Part shown: positions 6,189 to 13,799 of the stretch, one piece after another
Layout: each line of letters opens with the position of its first letter
How positions within the stretch are numbered: position 1 is the stretch's first letter
Source of the DNA: Bacteroidetes bacterium GWA2_31_9b
Lineage (GTDB): Bacteria; Bacteroidota; Bacteroidia; Bacteroidales; UBA12077
Length of the DNA stretch: 18,194 bases
Direction of reading: 5' to 3'
Assembly (NCBI GenBank): GCA_001769005.1
Contig: MENE01000134.1
Location: forward strand, 1-18,194
Program-made: the position numbers and the translations under genes
Notes under the pieces: generated by a model
Told to the model about the DNA's origin: nothing
Database searches by the model: none
What the model saw: the letters and a program-made list of their open reading frames with translations, nothing else

Positions 6189-8387
6189 TCAATTCCCCAG
6201 CTCCAACTGATTCCGAACCAGCTCGTAATAAGCACCTTTCTTTTTAGTTAATTCGGTATGGGTCCCTATTTCAACAATCTTACCTTGTTCCAAAACTACT
6301 ATCTGATCTGCATTTTTAACTGTACTCAGTCTGTGTGCCACAACAATAACTGTTTTTCCTTTAAAAAACTGATCGAGATTTTCCATAATAACACGTTCGT
6401 TATTTGCATCGAGTGCGTTGGTAGCCTCATCGAGAAAAATAAATTCCGGATTTTTATACACTGCACGAGCAATAAGCATACGTTGTTTTTGCCCCTGACT
6501 TAACCCTACTCCTTCTTGCCCAATTTTAGTATTGTAACCCAATGGTAATGACTCTATAAACTCCTGAATATTTGCAACCTTAACTGCATTCAGTAATTTT
6601 TCACGATTAGGAAACTCTTCTGAAACAGATATATTATTTGCAATAGAATCGGAGAAAATATAACCATCCTGCATAACAACTCCGCACTTTTCGCGCCACA
6701 TGCGATTGCTGATATTATCAAGATAAATATCACCAAGTTTAATTTTGCCTTTTTGAGGGATATAAAAACCGAGTAAAAGTTTAATTAAAGTTGTTTTACC
6801 GCTTCCGCTGGTTCCAACAATTGCTGTAATTTTCTTCTCAGGGATAGTCAGATTTACATTATTTAATACAAATGGAGAATGAGGGCCTTCATATTGAAAC
6901 GATATATTATCGATGTTTAACTCGCGATGTTCGGGTAAAATACTTATTTTGGGTGTATCGTCTGATTCTTCGTTATCGCGATTATGAATCTCGCCCAAGC
7001 GCTCCAAGCTTATTTTAGCATCCTGAGTAGTTTGTAAAAATCCGATCATTTGAGTTATAGGGCTATTTAGCTGACCTATAATATACTGAACCGCAAGCAT
7101 CATACCCAATGTCATTTGACCATCGATTACAGATTTAGCAGCAACAAAAGTGATAATGATATTTTTTATCTCATTTATAAAAACACCACCAGCTTGCTGA
7201 TACTGACTCAGTGACAAACTTGCCATATTTACTTTGAACAACTTAGCTTGAATACTCTCCCACTCCCATCGTTTTTGCTTTTCGCAGTTATTCAGTTTTA
7301 TTTCCTGCATTCCGGTAATCAACTGAATTACATTGCTTTGATTGTTTGAAAGTTGTGCAAACTTTCTGTTATCGAGTTCTCGTCGTTTTTTCATGAACAA
7401 GTAAACCCATGCAGTATAAATCGCACTTCCAATAAGGAAAATAAAGAAAATAGGCACGCTATAAATTAATAAAACGATTCCGAAAATAATCAGATTAACA
7501 AACGAAAATAAAATGTTTAAAGTAGAAGAAGTTAAAAAGCTTTCAATACGTTGATGATCACCGATTCGTTGAATAAGATCGCCTATCATTTTAGTATCGA
7601 AAAACGAAACGGGTAACTTCATTAATTTAATAAGGAAATCGGAGATTAATGAAATATTTATTCTTGTACCAAGATGTAAAAGTATCCAACTGCGAATAAA
7701 TTCCACAATTGTACGTGAAAAAATAAGTACCAATTGTGCAATAATAATAAGTGTTACAAAACTTAAATCCTGGTTATTAATGCCTTTATCGACAATACTT
7801 TGTGTTAAGAATGGGAAAATAAGCTGCAACAAACTACCCAATAATAATCCCAAGAATAGCTGAGTAATCAGTTTTTTGTATGGGCGCAAGTATGAAAATA
7901 AAAATTTGAATCCCGATTTATTAGGTTTTTCATCATCGGACTGGTAAAAATCGGGAGTTGTTTCGAGCAATAAACATAAACCTTTGTCTTCGCCTCCTTC
8001 TTTTGTAGTTGCCCAACCCGATATAAACTCTTCTTTTGTAAATTTTATTAATCCCCGTGCCGGATCTGATACATGAACAAAAGTTTCTTTTTTTCGTTGC
8101 GATATTTTATAAACTACCACAAAATGATTCTGTTTCCAATGCACAATACAAGGCAAAGGTGCTTCGGTTAATAGTTGTTCGAATGTTATACGAACGCCCA
8201 TACTACGAAATCCAATAGCATCGGCTGCATCGCTAATACCCAACATAGAAACACCTTCTCGGGTAAGGTAACTTTTATCGCGTAGGGTTTGTAAAGAATA
8301 TGATCTACCATAATGTTTTGCAATCATACGCAAACAAGAAGGACCACAATCCATAGCATCGAGTTGTTGAAAAAAAGGAAATGGCAT
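6189..8387 (-). CDS. Peptidase-containing ABC transporter (PCAT): C39 protease + TM + ATPase, cleaves double-glycine leaders
   Basis: Bifunctional inner-membrane exporter that cuts double-glycine leader peptides in the cytoplasm and pumps the product out. Over 732 residues the order is as follows. The C39 peptidase (1-135) has the oxyanion Gln8, catalytic Cys14 (MDCGPSC), His88 (NHFVVV) and Asp108 (VSDPARG). A six-helix ABC membrane domain spans ~165-450. The nucleotide-binding domain (~485-732) has Walker A GTSGSGKT (525-532), Q-loop Gln573, signature LSQGQ (629-633), Walker B FIFLD with Glu654, and switch His685. All catalytic residues are intact, so it should be active. The HlyD partner lies downstream. 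The only double-glycine peptide I can find is encoded at 10571-10732, upstream on the same strand. A hairpin separates it from the LytTR gene before it, so read-through or a separate promoter is needed. Confidence 0.95.
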   Translation of the reverse strand: MPFPFFQQLDAMDCGPSCLRMIAKHYGRSYSLQTLRDKSYLTREGVSMLGISDAADAIGFRSMGVRITFEQLLTEAPLPCIVHWKQNHFVVVYKISQRKKETFVHVSDPARGLIKFTKEEFISGWATTKEGGEDKGLCLLLETTPDFYQSDDEKPNKSGFKFLFSYLRPYKKLITQLFLGLLLGSLLQLIFPFLTQSIVDKGINNQDLSFVTLIIIAQLVLIFSRTIVEFIRSWILLHLGTRINISLISDFLIKLMKLPVSFFDTKMIGDLIQRIGDHQRIESFLTSSTLNILFSFVNLIIFGIVLLIYSVPIFFIFLIGSAIYTAWVYLFMKKRRELDNRKFAQLSNNQSNVIQLITGMQEIKLNNCEKQKRWEWESIQAKLFKVNMASLSLSQYQQAGGVFINEIKNIIITFVAAKSVIDGQMTLGMMLAVQYIIGQLNSPITQMIGFLQTTQDAKISLERLGEIHNRDNEESDDTPKISILPEHRELNIDNISFQYEGPHSPFVLNNVNLTIPEKKITAIVGTSGSGKTTLIKLLLGFYIPQKGKIKLGDIYLDNISNRMWREKCGVVMQDGYIFSDSIANNISVSEEFPNREKLLNAVKVANIQEFIESLPLGYNTKIGQEGVGLSQGQKQRMLIARAVYKNPEFIFLDEATNALDANNERVIMENLDQFFKGKTVIVVAHRLSTVKNADQIVVLEQGKIVEIGTHTELTKKKGAYYELVRNQLELGN

Positions 8388-8442
8388 TTTTTTTTAAAGA
8401 TATAAAAACTCTTAAATAGATTTACATTAGAATATTATTATT

Positions 8443-8450
8443 CAAATATA
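8443..8450 (-). promoter_or_regulatory. Possible -7 element (TATATTTG) upstream of PCAT
   Basis: CAAATATA on the plus strand reads TATATTTG on the minus strand, a full match to the Bacteroidota -7 consensus TAnnTTTG. It lies 56 nt before the PCAT start, in the gap after the LytTR terminator. I see no convincing -33 TTG at the right distance, so this is only a candidate. Confidence 0.35.
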
Positions 8451-8520
8451 AAAAGCTATTTCTGAGTTAAGAATTTTATTGAATTCAGATATTATTTTTT
8501 ATAAACATTATAATTAATAG

Positions 8521-8555
8521 AAAAGTTCGACCTAAATATTATAAGCCGAACTTTT
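8521..8555. terminator. Hairpin between LytTR and PCAT genes
   Basis: AAAAGTTCG (8521-8529) pairs perfectly with CGAACTTTT (8547-8555) around a 17-nt loop. On the minus strand the stem ends in CTTTTC and a weak T-rich stretch, 27 nt past the LytTR stop. It may terminate or attenuate the regulatory transcript before the exporter genes. Confidence 0.65.
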
Positions 8556-8582
8556 AAAAACGATTAACTATTTATAACTAAA

Positions 8583-8936
8583 TTATACAGCCTCTTGCAA
8601 TTGACAAACTTTTTCGAGAACATAAAAAAGCTCATCGTGGCGGTTTTGAGGAACAAAAATTTCTTTTCCGTTTTCGAGAATAATTTTAGATGTATCGTAT
8701 GGGAAAATAATTTGCACAGCCTTTAAATTGATCAAATAATTTTTTGATACCCGGTAAAACCCTTGATACCATAGTAATTGTTCAACTTCATCAATATCCA
8801 TTAGAATCTCAACTTTTTTGTTATTATTAAGCACCATAAAATTGGTATTGCCAAACGCTTCGAAATATAAAATTAGATTTAAGTCCAGACCTAATTTCCC
8901 ATTTTTTGAAGGCAAATAAATATTAGCTGCTGACAT
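8583..8936 (-). CDS. Stand-alone LytTR-type DNA-binding protein
   Basis: A 117-residue protein that is almost entirely one LytTR domain, the DNA-binding fold of AgrA, ComE and LytR regulators. Recognisable positions are LILYFEAFGNTNFMVL (strand plus the E-A-x-G-N-x-x turn), the EVEQLLWYQGFYRVSKNYLINLKAV segment (family: F-x-R-x-H/x-K-S/N-Y-L-I-N), and the closing LENGKEIFVPQNR. There is no receiver domain, no transmembrane helix and no conserved phospho-Asp, so any activation must come from another protein or from abundance. It lies 71 nt after the kinase-like gene and is followed by a hairpin. LytTR regulators of peptide-signalling systems typically bind paired direct repeats; I did not find a clear pair nearby. 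Confidence 0.88.
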   Translation of the reverse strand: MSAANIYLPSKNGKLGLDLNLILYFEAFGNTNFMVLNNNKKVEILMDIDEVEQLLWYQGFYRVSKNYLINLKAVQIIFPYDTSKIILENGKEIFVPQNRHDELFYVLEKVCQLQEAV

Positions 8937-9007
8937 AGTTTTATTTTTTAAAGTTTAATTTTAATTATTCAATTACCTGATTATTATATACATAATGCAT
9001 GAATGTT

Positions 9008-9736
9008 TCATATTATTGGAATTTCAAGGCAATATTCATTTGTACTTGAATCTTTGCAAATAGTACCACCTAATAAACTTACAGAGCAATTCAAAACTTC
9101 GGAATTAAAATAATCAAACGTCTTTCTATCCTCTTCATCATCATAAATACCTGAATGAGTAAATGGGTTTATAAAACCATCGTTTATTTTGCGAATAAAA
9201 ATCTTTACCAGCGAATTTTTATGAATAACATAATAACCCAATTCGATTTTACCATTCTTATAAATAGTTGCAACTTGTTCAATAAGCTTGATTACCGTTT
9301 TTTTTAGTAAATCGCTATCGGTATTTATAATAAAATCTTTAGGATAATTTTCTTCGCTAATTATAAGTTCAACATCGGAATACTCTTTATCCATTTTTCT
9401 ATAAGCGAACTCTTCTGTTATTTCCCAAAAAAGTTGAGATATATTTACTTGTTGACATTTAAAGTTGTATGAATTCGAATCGAATTGAGATAAATCAATC
9501 AGGTTTTCGACAAAGTTTAAAAGAACATTACTGCTGGTTACAATTCGTTGAGCATATTCTTTTGGTTTACCATCAACAAGTTCCCGGTCGATTAATAGTT
9601 TCGAAAATCCCATAATTGAGTTTAGGGGTGTACGAATTCCATGTGAAATATGAGAAAGAAACTTACTTTTAGAATTGTCTGAAGCAAGATTTACTTTATC
9701 ATAAGCTAAAAGTTTATTGTTAGTTAGTGTTTTCAT
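9008..9736 (-). CDS. Soluble histidine-kinase-like protein with HisKA H-box and degenerate ATP-binding domain
   Basis: Over 242 residues there is no TM helix and no sensor domain. Residues 22-88 form a HisKA dimerisation/phosphotransfer helix pair with the H-box SHISHGIRTPLNSIMGFSKL. His32 is the predicted phospho-acceptor, but the next residue is Gly33 where active kinases have Glu. Residues ~100-242 follow the HATPase_c layout, but the N-box Asn is replaced (LIEQVATIYKNG), no DxGxG box is present, and there is no GLGL lid motif. The end LGGTICKDSSTNEYCLEIPI still aligns with the family's last strands. It is therefore probably unable to bind ATP normally and may serve as a phosphotransfer or scaffold protein. 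It starts 17 nt after the anti-sigma-like TPR gene and precedes LytTR, so the three form one transcription unit. Confidence 0.82.
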   Translation of the reverse strand: MKTLTNNKLLAYDKVNLASDNSKSKFLSHISHGIRTPLNSIMGFSKLLIDRELVDGKPKEYAQRIVTSSNVLLNFVENLIDLSQFDSNSYNFKCQQVNISQLFWEITEEFAYRKMDKEYSDVELIISEENYPKDFIINTDSDLLKKTVIKLIEQVATIYKNGKIELGYYVIHKNSLVKIFIRKINDGFINPFTHSGIYDDEEDRKTFDYFNSEVLNCSVSLLGGTICKDSSTNEYCLEIPII

Positions 9737-9753
9737 TCCGAATATATTATGGG

Positions 9754-10506
9754 TTAATTCAGATCCTTAAGTACTTTTTGAGCTAGTTTTTTATAATATG
9801 ATTCATCAACTACCAATTCTTTCAGAATTTCTTCTGCTTTACTGGTATTATGTGTTTTAATGTAACACATTGCCAAATACCATTTTGCCTGCTCAATAAA
9901 TAAGTTGTTGTTATTTGTAATAATGTTCTGGAACGATTTGGATGCTTTTTGATACTTTTCAGTTTCCATAAGCGAAATTCCGGAGTATAAGTTTGCAGCC
10001 ATATCGTTACTTCTTTTTTCTAATACTTTTTCAAACAACAAAACTGCATTTTGATAATCGTGATCTTCGTATTTTTCAAGAGCGTTAACCAATAAGCGGT
10101 CAATTTCTTCGTTTCCAGACCTATAGGATACCGAAACATCATAAGGAACAAAATATTTACTGTAAATAGAATCGGTTCCGGGTTCAGTTTTCGTAATTTG
10201 TCGAATTACACCTCCTGTAGCTACAAGCAATGCAAGTGAAGCTGCAGCATAATAAAGCTTTCTTTTGGTGAATATTGATGCAATATCTTTTTGTTTTGAT
10301 ACTGATATCCCGGTATATATTTCATCAAGCGAACCACGAAGCATCATTACATCTTCTTCCAAAATAGCATGGTTTATTTGTTTATATAGCTGGAATTCGC
10401 TTTCAACCTGAGTATCTGTAGCTATAAGTTGCTCAAAATTTAGCATCTCTACTTCACCAAGTTCTTTATTGATGTAATCATCTACTTTAGGATTATAGTT
10501 ATTCAT
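9754..10506 (-). CDS. Anti-sigma-like single-TM protein with periplasmic TPR domain (paralogue A)
   Basis: A 250-residue protein of a Bacteroidota type often annotated only as tetratricopeptide repeat protein. Residues 1-80 are a cytoplasmic helical region resembling the N-terminus of anti-sigma factors (DDYINKELGEVEMLNFEQLI, then EDVMMLRGSLDEI). One TM helix lies at about 84-101. A juxtamembrane motif, YSKYFVPYDVSVSYR, is at 115-129. Residues ~132-248 hold TPR-like repeats (YQNAVLLFEKVLEKRSND; YQKASKSFQNIITNNN; TSKAEEILKEL). It is clearly homologous to the protein at 13788-14531, which overlaps a sigma factor gene. This copy has no adjacent sigma gene; instead it follows the double-glycine peptide gene by 64 nt and precedes the kinase-like gene. 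Sigma binding is inferred from the paralogue's context. Confidence 0.8.
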   Translation of the reverse strand: MNNYNPKVDDYINKELGEVEMLNFEQLIATDTQVESEFQLYKQINHAILEEDVMMLRGSLDEIYTGISVSKQKDIASIFTKRKLYYAAASLALLVATGGVIRQITKTEPGTDSIYSKYFVPYDVSVSYRSGNEEIDRLLVNALEKYEDHDYQNAVLLFEKVLEKRSNDMAANLYSGISLMETEKYQKASKSFQNIITNNNNLFIEQAKWYLAMCYIKTHNTSKAEEILKELVVDESYYKKLAQKVLKDLN

Positions 10507-10570
10507 AAGGCTATAGTATTAACTCGTTTATATTAAAATAATTTTAGGGTTTTTAGGTTAATTATTATGG

Positions 10571-10732
10571 TTATCCTTGTTTAGAAGGAGGAATTGGAGG
10601 CCAAAGATCGTCATCCTGAGGATCTCCATCGCCGCCTTTTATCATTAACATACTGTTAATACTGAGTTGTACAAATTGTTCGAATGATTTTTTTGTTTCA
10701 TCCTGCCCGAATAAGTGAATTAATGTTTTCAT
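10571..10732 (-). CDS. Double-glycine leader peptide precursor (53 aa), putative secreted signal or bacteriocin-like peptide
   Basis: Translating the minus strand from the ATG at 10730-10732 gives 53 codons ending in TAA at 10571-10573. Residues 1-34 look like a PCAT leader. The end, QLSINSMLMIKGG, matches the LSxxExxIxGG-type consensus, with hydrophobic residues at -15 (Phe20), -12 (Leu23), -7 (Met28) and -4 (Ile31) and Gly33-Gly34 at the cleavage site. The predicted product, residues 35-53, is DGDPQDDDLWPPIPPSKQG. It is strongly acidic at its start, has no Cys, Ser/Thr pairs or basic patch, and ends Pro-rich. It is the first gene of the block that also encodes the PCAT and HlyD exporter, and it sits in the divergent gap opposite the CHAT gene. 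Leader recognition is well supported by pattern; whether the product is a signal, toxin or modified peptide is open. Confidence 0.82.
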   Translation of the reverse strand: MKTLIHLFGQDETKKSFEQFVQLSINSMLMIKGGDGDPQDDDLWPPIPPSKQG

Positions 10733-10961
10733 GGTTTTAGTTTTTTAGTTTGACATTTATTTTTTTATATTATTTTATGAACCTCTCTCCACTTATATGT
10801 GCAGTTTTTTTTAAAAAGGTAACCCGGTTTTTGAAATTATTTTTCATTTTTTTTAAAAACATTTTTTACATCTTTGATTTGCAATGATTTACAAATTATA
10901 AAAAAAATAAACTTTTTATCAATTTTAGAGTATATAGTATAGAATCTATTCAGTAGGTAAA
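10733..10961. promoter_or_regulatory. Divergent intergenic region between the peptide gene and the CHAT gene
   Basis: This 229-bp, very A/T-rich gap must hold the outward promoters for both the peptide block (minus) and the TPR-CHAT gene (plus). I see no exact TAnnTTTG box on either strand. The nearest on the minus strand is TATAATTTG around 10893-10901, which has one base too many between TA and TTTG. The GTAACC at 10819-10824 lacks the CGTC partner found at the sigma promoters near 16300. Divergence suggests shared control, but no operator is evident. Confidence 0.5.
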
Positions 10962-13799
10962 ATGAAAAAATCAGTTTTGATTTTATTTTTTGTAATACAG
11001 TTCCTGTTTTTATCGATAACGAATATTTGTTATTCGATAAATAAGAACAATCCTGCTAAAAGAGAGAATATACAGAAAGGTATCCGTTATCTGACAAAAG
11101 GAATTGATTATGGTAAACTGGGTAACCTGGATAGCGCAAGCCTTTATATCCAAAAATCAATTGAATTATTCAAAAAAGAAAATAACCCGGAACACTTAGC
11201 TTCAGCGTATATTAGTTTTGGAATACTTCAAAAACTAAGTGGAAAATTCGATGAGTCCATAAAAAATTATAACGAAGCAGAAAAAATTTATAAATCTCAA
11301 AATAATTCTATGGGACTTATATATACTTATGCAAACAAAGCAACAATTTTTGAAAAACAACAGGATTACGAAAAAGCTGAATTATATCATACAGAATCTC
11401 TAAATATATTGAAAACAGATTCTTTAAAAAACAAACTACAAATTGCATTGATCTACAATAATCTTGGAATTTTATATCTAAATACAAATCAGAATAAAAA
11501 AGCTATTCATTACTTTTTGCAAAGTTTGAGATTAAAAAAAGGTGATAAAACCGTTTATTCAACCTATGGTAACCTTGCCCTTTCATATGAAAAAGAAGAT
11601 GACATTAATAAAGCTGAATATTATTATTCAAAAGCACTCGAAAGTATTGATAAAAATTATGGGACAAACAATATCTGGTATGCACAACAACTTTTAAACA
11701 ATGGACAATTTTTATATAGCTCCAAAAAAGAATTCTCAGAATCGTTAAAAAACCTTGAAAAGGCATTAGCGATTTATATAGAAAAATTAGGTGTTAAAAA
11801 CCCAGAAACAGCAAGAGCGTATTCAAAAATTGGAGAATATTACTTAAAAACAGGCAATTATAAAACTTCGTTACTTTATTTTCAAAAATCGCTAATTGCA
11901 CTTTCCGATAATTTTAATGATACAAACTATATTACAAATCCCGACATAAAATTGGTTACATCGAAAACACAATTTTTAAAAACTATAAAAAATAAATCAA
12001 CAGTATTACTTGAAATATGGAAAAATGATAAATCAAAAACCGATTATCTTACAAATAGTTTAAAAACGAGCGAACTTGCGAATGAAATAATACGGGAGAT
12101 ACGATCGGGTTTTATAAGTGAACAAAGTAAACTTTTTTTAGCAGAAAATGAACAGGAGACTTACACTAAAGCTCTTGAAATCTGTTATAAATTATTCGAA
12201 ACAACGAATAATAAAGAATATTTAAAAAAAGCATTTTTATTTTCAGAATCTCGTAAATCGGTTATACTTTCAGAATCAATTCAAAATAACAATGCACTTA
12301 TAACTGGCAATATTCCCATTGAGTTACAAAATACAGAGAATACGCTGAAAAAAAATATTTGGACTTATGAGGAACTAATTTATGAAGAAAAAAGAAAAAA
12401 ATCACCTAATGAAAATCAAATCTCACTATGGAATAGTGAGATATTTGAACTAAAAGAACAACACTCAAAACTAATATCACAAATTGAAAATGATTATCCT
12501 GAATATTACAAATTAAAATATAAAAATATTCTTATTGGTATTGATGATATTCAAAAACGAATGTCGCGAAATGATGCAATAATTGAATATAGTTTTGGCG
12601 ATGAATATATTTATATCTTTCTAATTACTTCAAACGAATATAAATTAATAGCACAAAAAATAGATTCTGAATTTGAAAATAACCTTGATTTTCAGATTAA
12701 AAGTTTAACTAATAATAATTTTTCAAATCATACTTTTAATGATTTTACTAGTTTTATTAAAACATCAAATTATATATACAACCAGCTCATTTCGCCTGTA
12801 TCATCAAGTATTAGAGGAAAACATTTAATAATTATTCCTGAGGGCAAATTAGCCTATCTCCCATTCGAAACTTTAACAAGTGAACCCGACACTTTTAAAA
12901 CAATAAGATATAATAAATTACATTATTTTTTATATCAAAATCCAATAAGCTATTCGTACTCAGCAAGTATTTTTTTTGATTCAGAAACCCTACGTAAGAT
13001 TGCTCCTAAAAAACTCGTAGCATTTGCACCAAAGTATGAAAATCAAGATAATCGTGAAGAAAAAATTATTTCAACAAGACAGCAATACAGAGAAATGCTT
13101 TATCCTCTAAAAGGAATTAATGAAGAAGCTAAAGTGGTTTCAGAAATTATAGGTGGTGAAACATATCTCGATGAAAAAGCTAGTGAATTGAGTTTTAAAA
13201 ACGTTGCATGTGATTTTGATATATTACATCTTGCAATGCATACAATATTAAACGATTCCAGCCCGATGTATTCCAAAATGGTTTTTTCACAAAATACTGA
13301 TACTCTTGAAGATAATTTTTTAAATACATACGAAGTATATAATTTGCAACTGAAAAGCAGAATGGCTGTTTTAAGTTCGTGCAACAGTGGCTCCGGGATT
13401 TTACAAAATGGTGAAGGAGTTATGAGTTTAGCCAGAGGTTTTATGTTTGCCGGTTGTCCTTCAATTATAATGACCTTATGGACTGTTGAAGATAATTCGG
13501 GAGTTAAATTAATGACCCAATTTTATAAAAACTTAAAAAAAGGATTTTCAAAATCAATATCGTTGCAGCATTCAAAAATCGAATTTCTTAAGCAAGCTGA
13601 TCAATTGCACTCACACCCTTATTTTTGGTCGGGTTATGTTGTCATTGGTAACACAAATGCTCTTTATGTTTCTGTGTATATTTATTGGGGTGTTGGAATA
13701 TTAATTAGTTTGTTATTCGTTTTTTTTATTATTAAAAGAATTAAACAATCAACTACAAAAAAAGTGAAACTATCTGCTTCAAATGGTTCAGTTTATTGA
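10962..13799 (+). CDS. Membrane-anchored TPR-CHAT protease with periplasmic catalytic domain
   Basis: Predicted caspase-like cysteine peptidase. Over 945 residues there is a signal peptide at ~1-25 (hydrophobic core LILFFVIQFLFLSI) and at least six TPR-like repeats between ~45 and ~320 (for example AYISFGILQKLSGKFDESI and YNNLGILYLNTNQNKKAIHY). A charged helical/coiled-coil linker spans ~350-520. The CHAT domain (~525-890) has catalytic His760 in ILHLAMH and Cys807 in LSSCNSG, both as expected for an active enzyme. One TM helix at ~905-927 is followed by a basic tail. Signal peptide plus C-terminal anchor places TPR and CHAT outside the cytoplasm. It is divergent from the peptide gene, and its 3' end overlaps by 12 nt the convergent anti-sigma-like gene. 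Its substrate is unknown; the flanking anti-sigma-like paralogues are the obvious candidates. Confidence 0.9.
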   Translation: MKKSVLILFFVIQFLFLSITNICYSINKNNPAKRENIQKGIRYLTKGIDYGKLGNLDSASLYIQKSIELFKKENNPEHLASAYISFGILQKLSGKFDESIKNYNEAEKIYKSQNNSMGLIYTYANKATIFEKQQDYEKAELYHTESLNILKTDSLKNKLQIALIYNNLGILYLNTNQNKKAIHYFLQSLRLKKGDKTVYSTYGNLALSYEKEDDINKAEYYYSKALESIDKNYGTNNIWYAQQLLNNGQFLYSSKKEFSESLKNLEKALAIYIEKLGVKNPETARAYSKIGEYYLKTGNYKTSLLYFQKSLIALSDNFNDTNYITNPDIKLVTSKTQFLKTIKNKSTVLLEIWKNDKSKTDYLTNSLKTSELANEIIREIRSGFISEQSKLFLAENEQETYTKALEICYKLFETTNNKEYLKKAFLFSESRKSVILSESIQNNNALITGNIPIELQNTENTLKKNIWTYEELIYEEKRKKSPNENQISLWNSEIFELKEQHSKLISQIENDYPEYYKLKYKNILIGIDDIQKRMSRNDAIIEYSFGDEYIYIFLITSNEYKLIAQKIDSEFENNLDFQIKSLTNNNFSNHTFNDFTSFIKTSNYIYNQLISPVSSSIRGKHLIIIPEGKLAYLPFETLTSEPDTFKTIRYNKLHYFLYQNPISYSYSASIFFDSETLRKIAPKKLVAFAPKYENQDNREEKIISTRQQYREMLYPLKGINEEAKVVSEIIGGETYLDEKASELSFKNVACDFDILHLAMHTILNDSSPMYSKMVFSQNTDTLEDNFLNTYEVYNLQLKSRMAVLSSCNSGSGILQNGEGVMSLARGFMFAGCPSIIMTLWTVEDNSGVKLMTQFYKNLKKGFSKSISLQHSKIEFLKQADQLHSHPYFWSGYVVIGNTNALYVSVYIYWGVGILISLLFVFFIIKRIKQSTTKKVKLSASNGSVY

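Noticed and set aside
10819..10840. GTAACC as an ECF -35 box for the TPR-CHAT gene
   Set aside because: At the spacing seen in the two sigma promoters (16 nt) the sequence is a T run, with no CGTC.
10770..10847. A 25-codon minus-strand frame upstream of the double-glycine peptide
   Set aside because: It is basic with no leader pattern, no GG site and no recognisable similarity, and lies in the presumed promoter region. It is most likely chance in AT-rich DNA.
13100..13384. Minus-strand frame inside the CHAT domain
   Set aside because: It overlaps the catalytic region of the CHAT protein and has no recognisable motif; it is a shadow of the real gene.
10962..13799. Bacterial gasdermin or CRISPR type III-E defence module built around the TPR-CHAT protein
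   Set aside because: No gasdermin-like pore protein, gRAMP or CRISPR array is present. The CHAT protein also carries a signal peptide and membrane anchor, unlike the cytoplasmic defence proteases.
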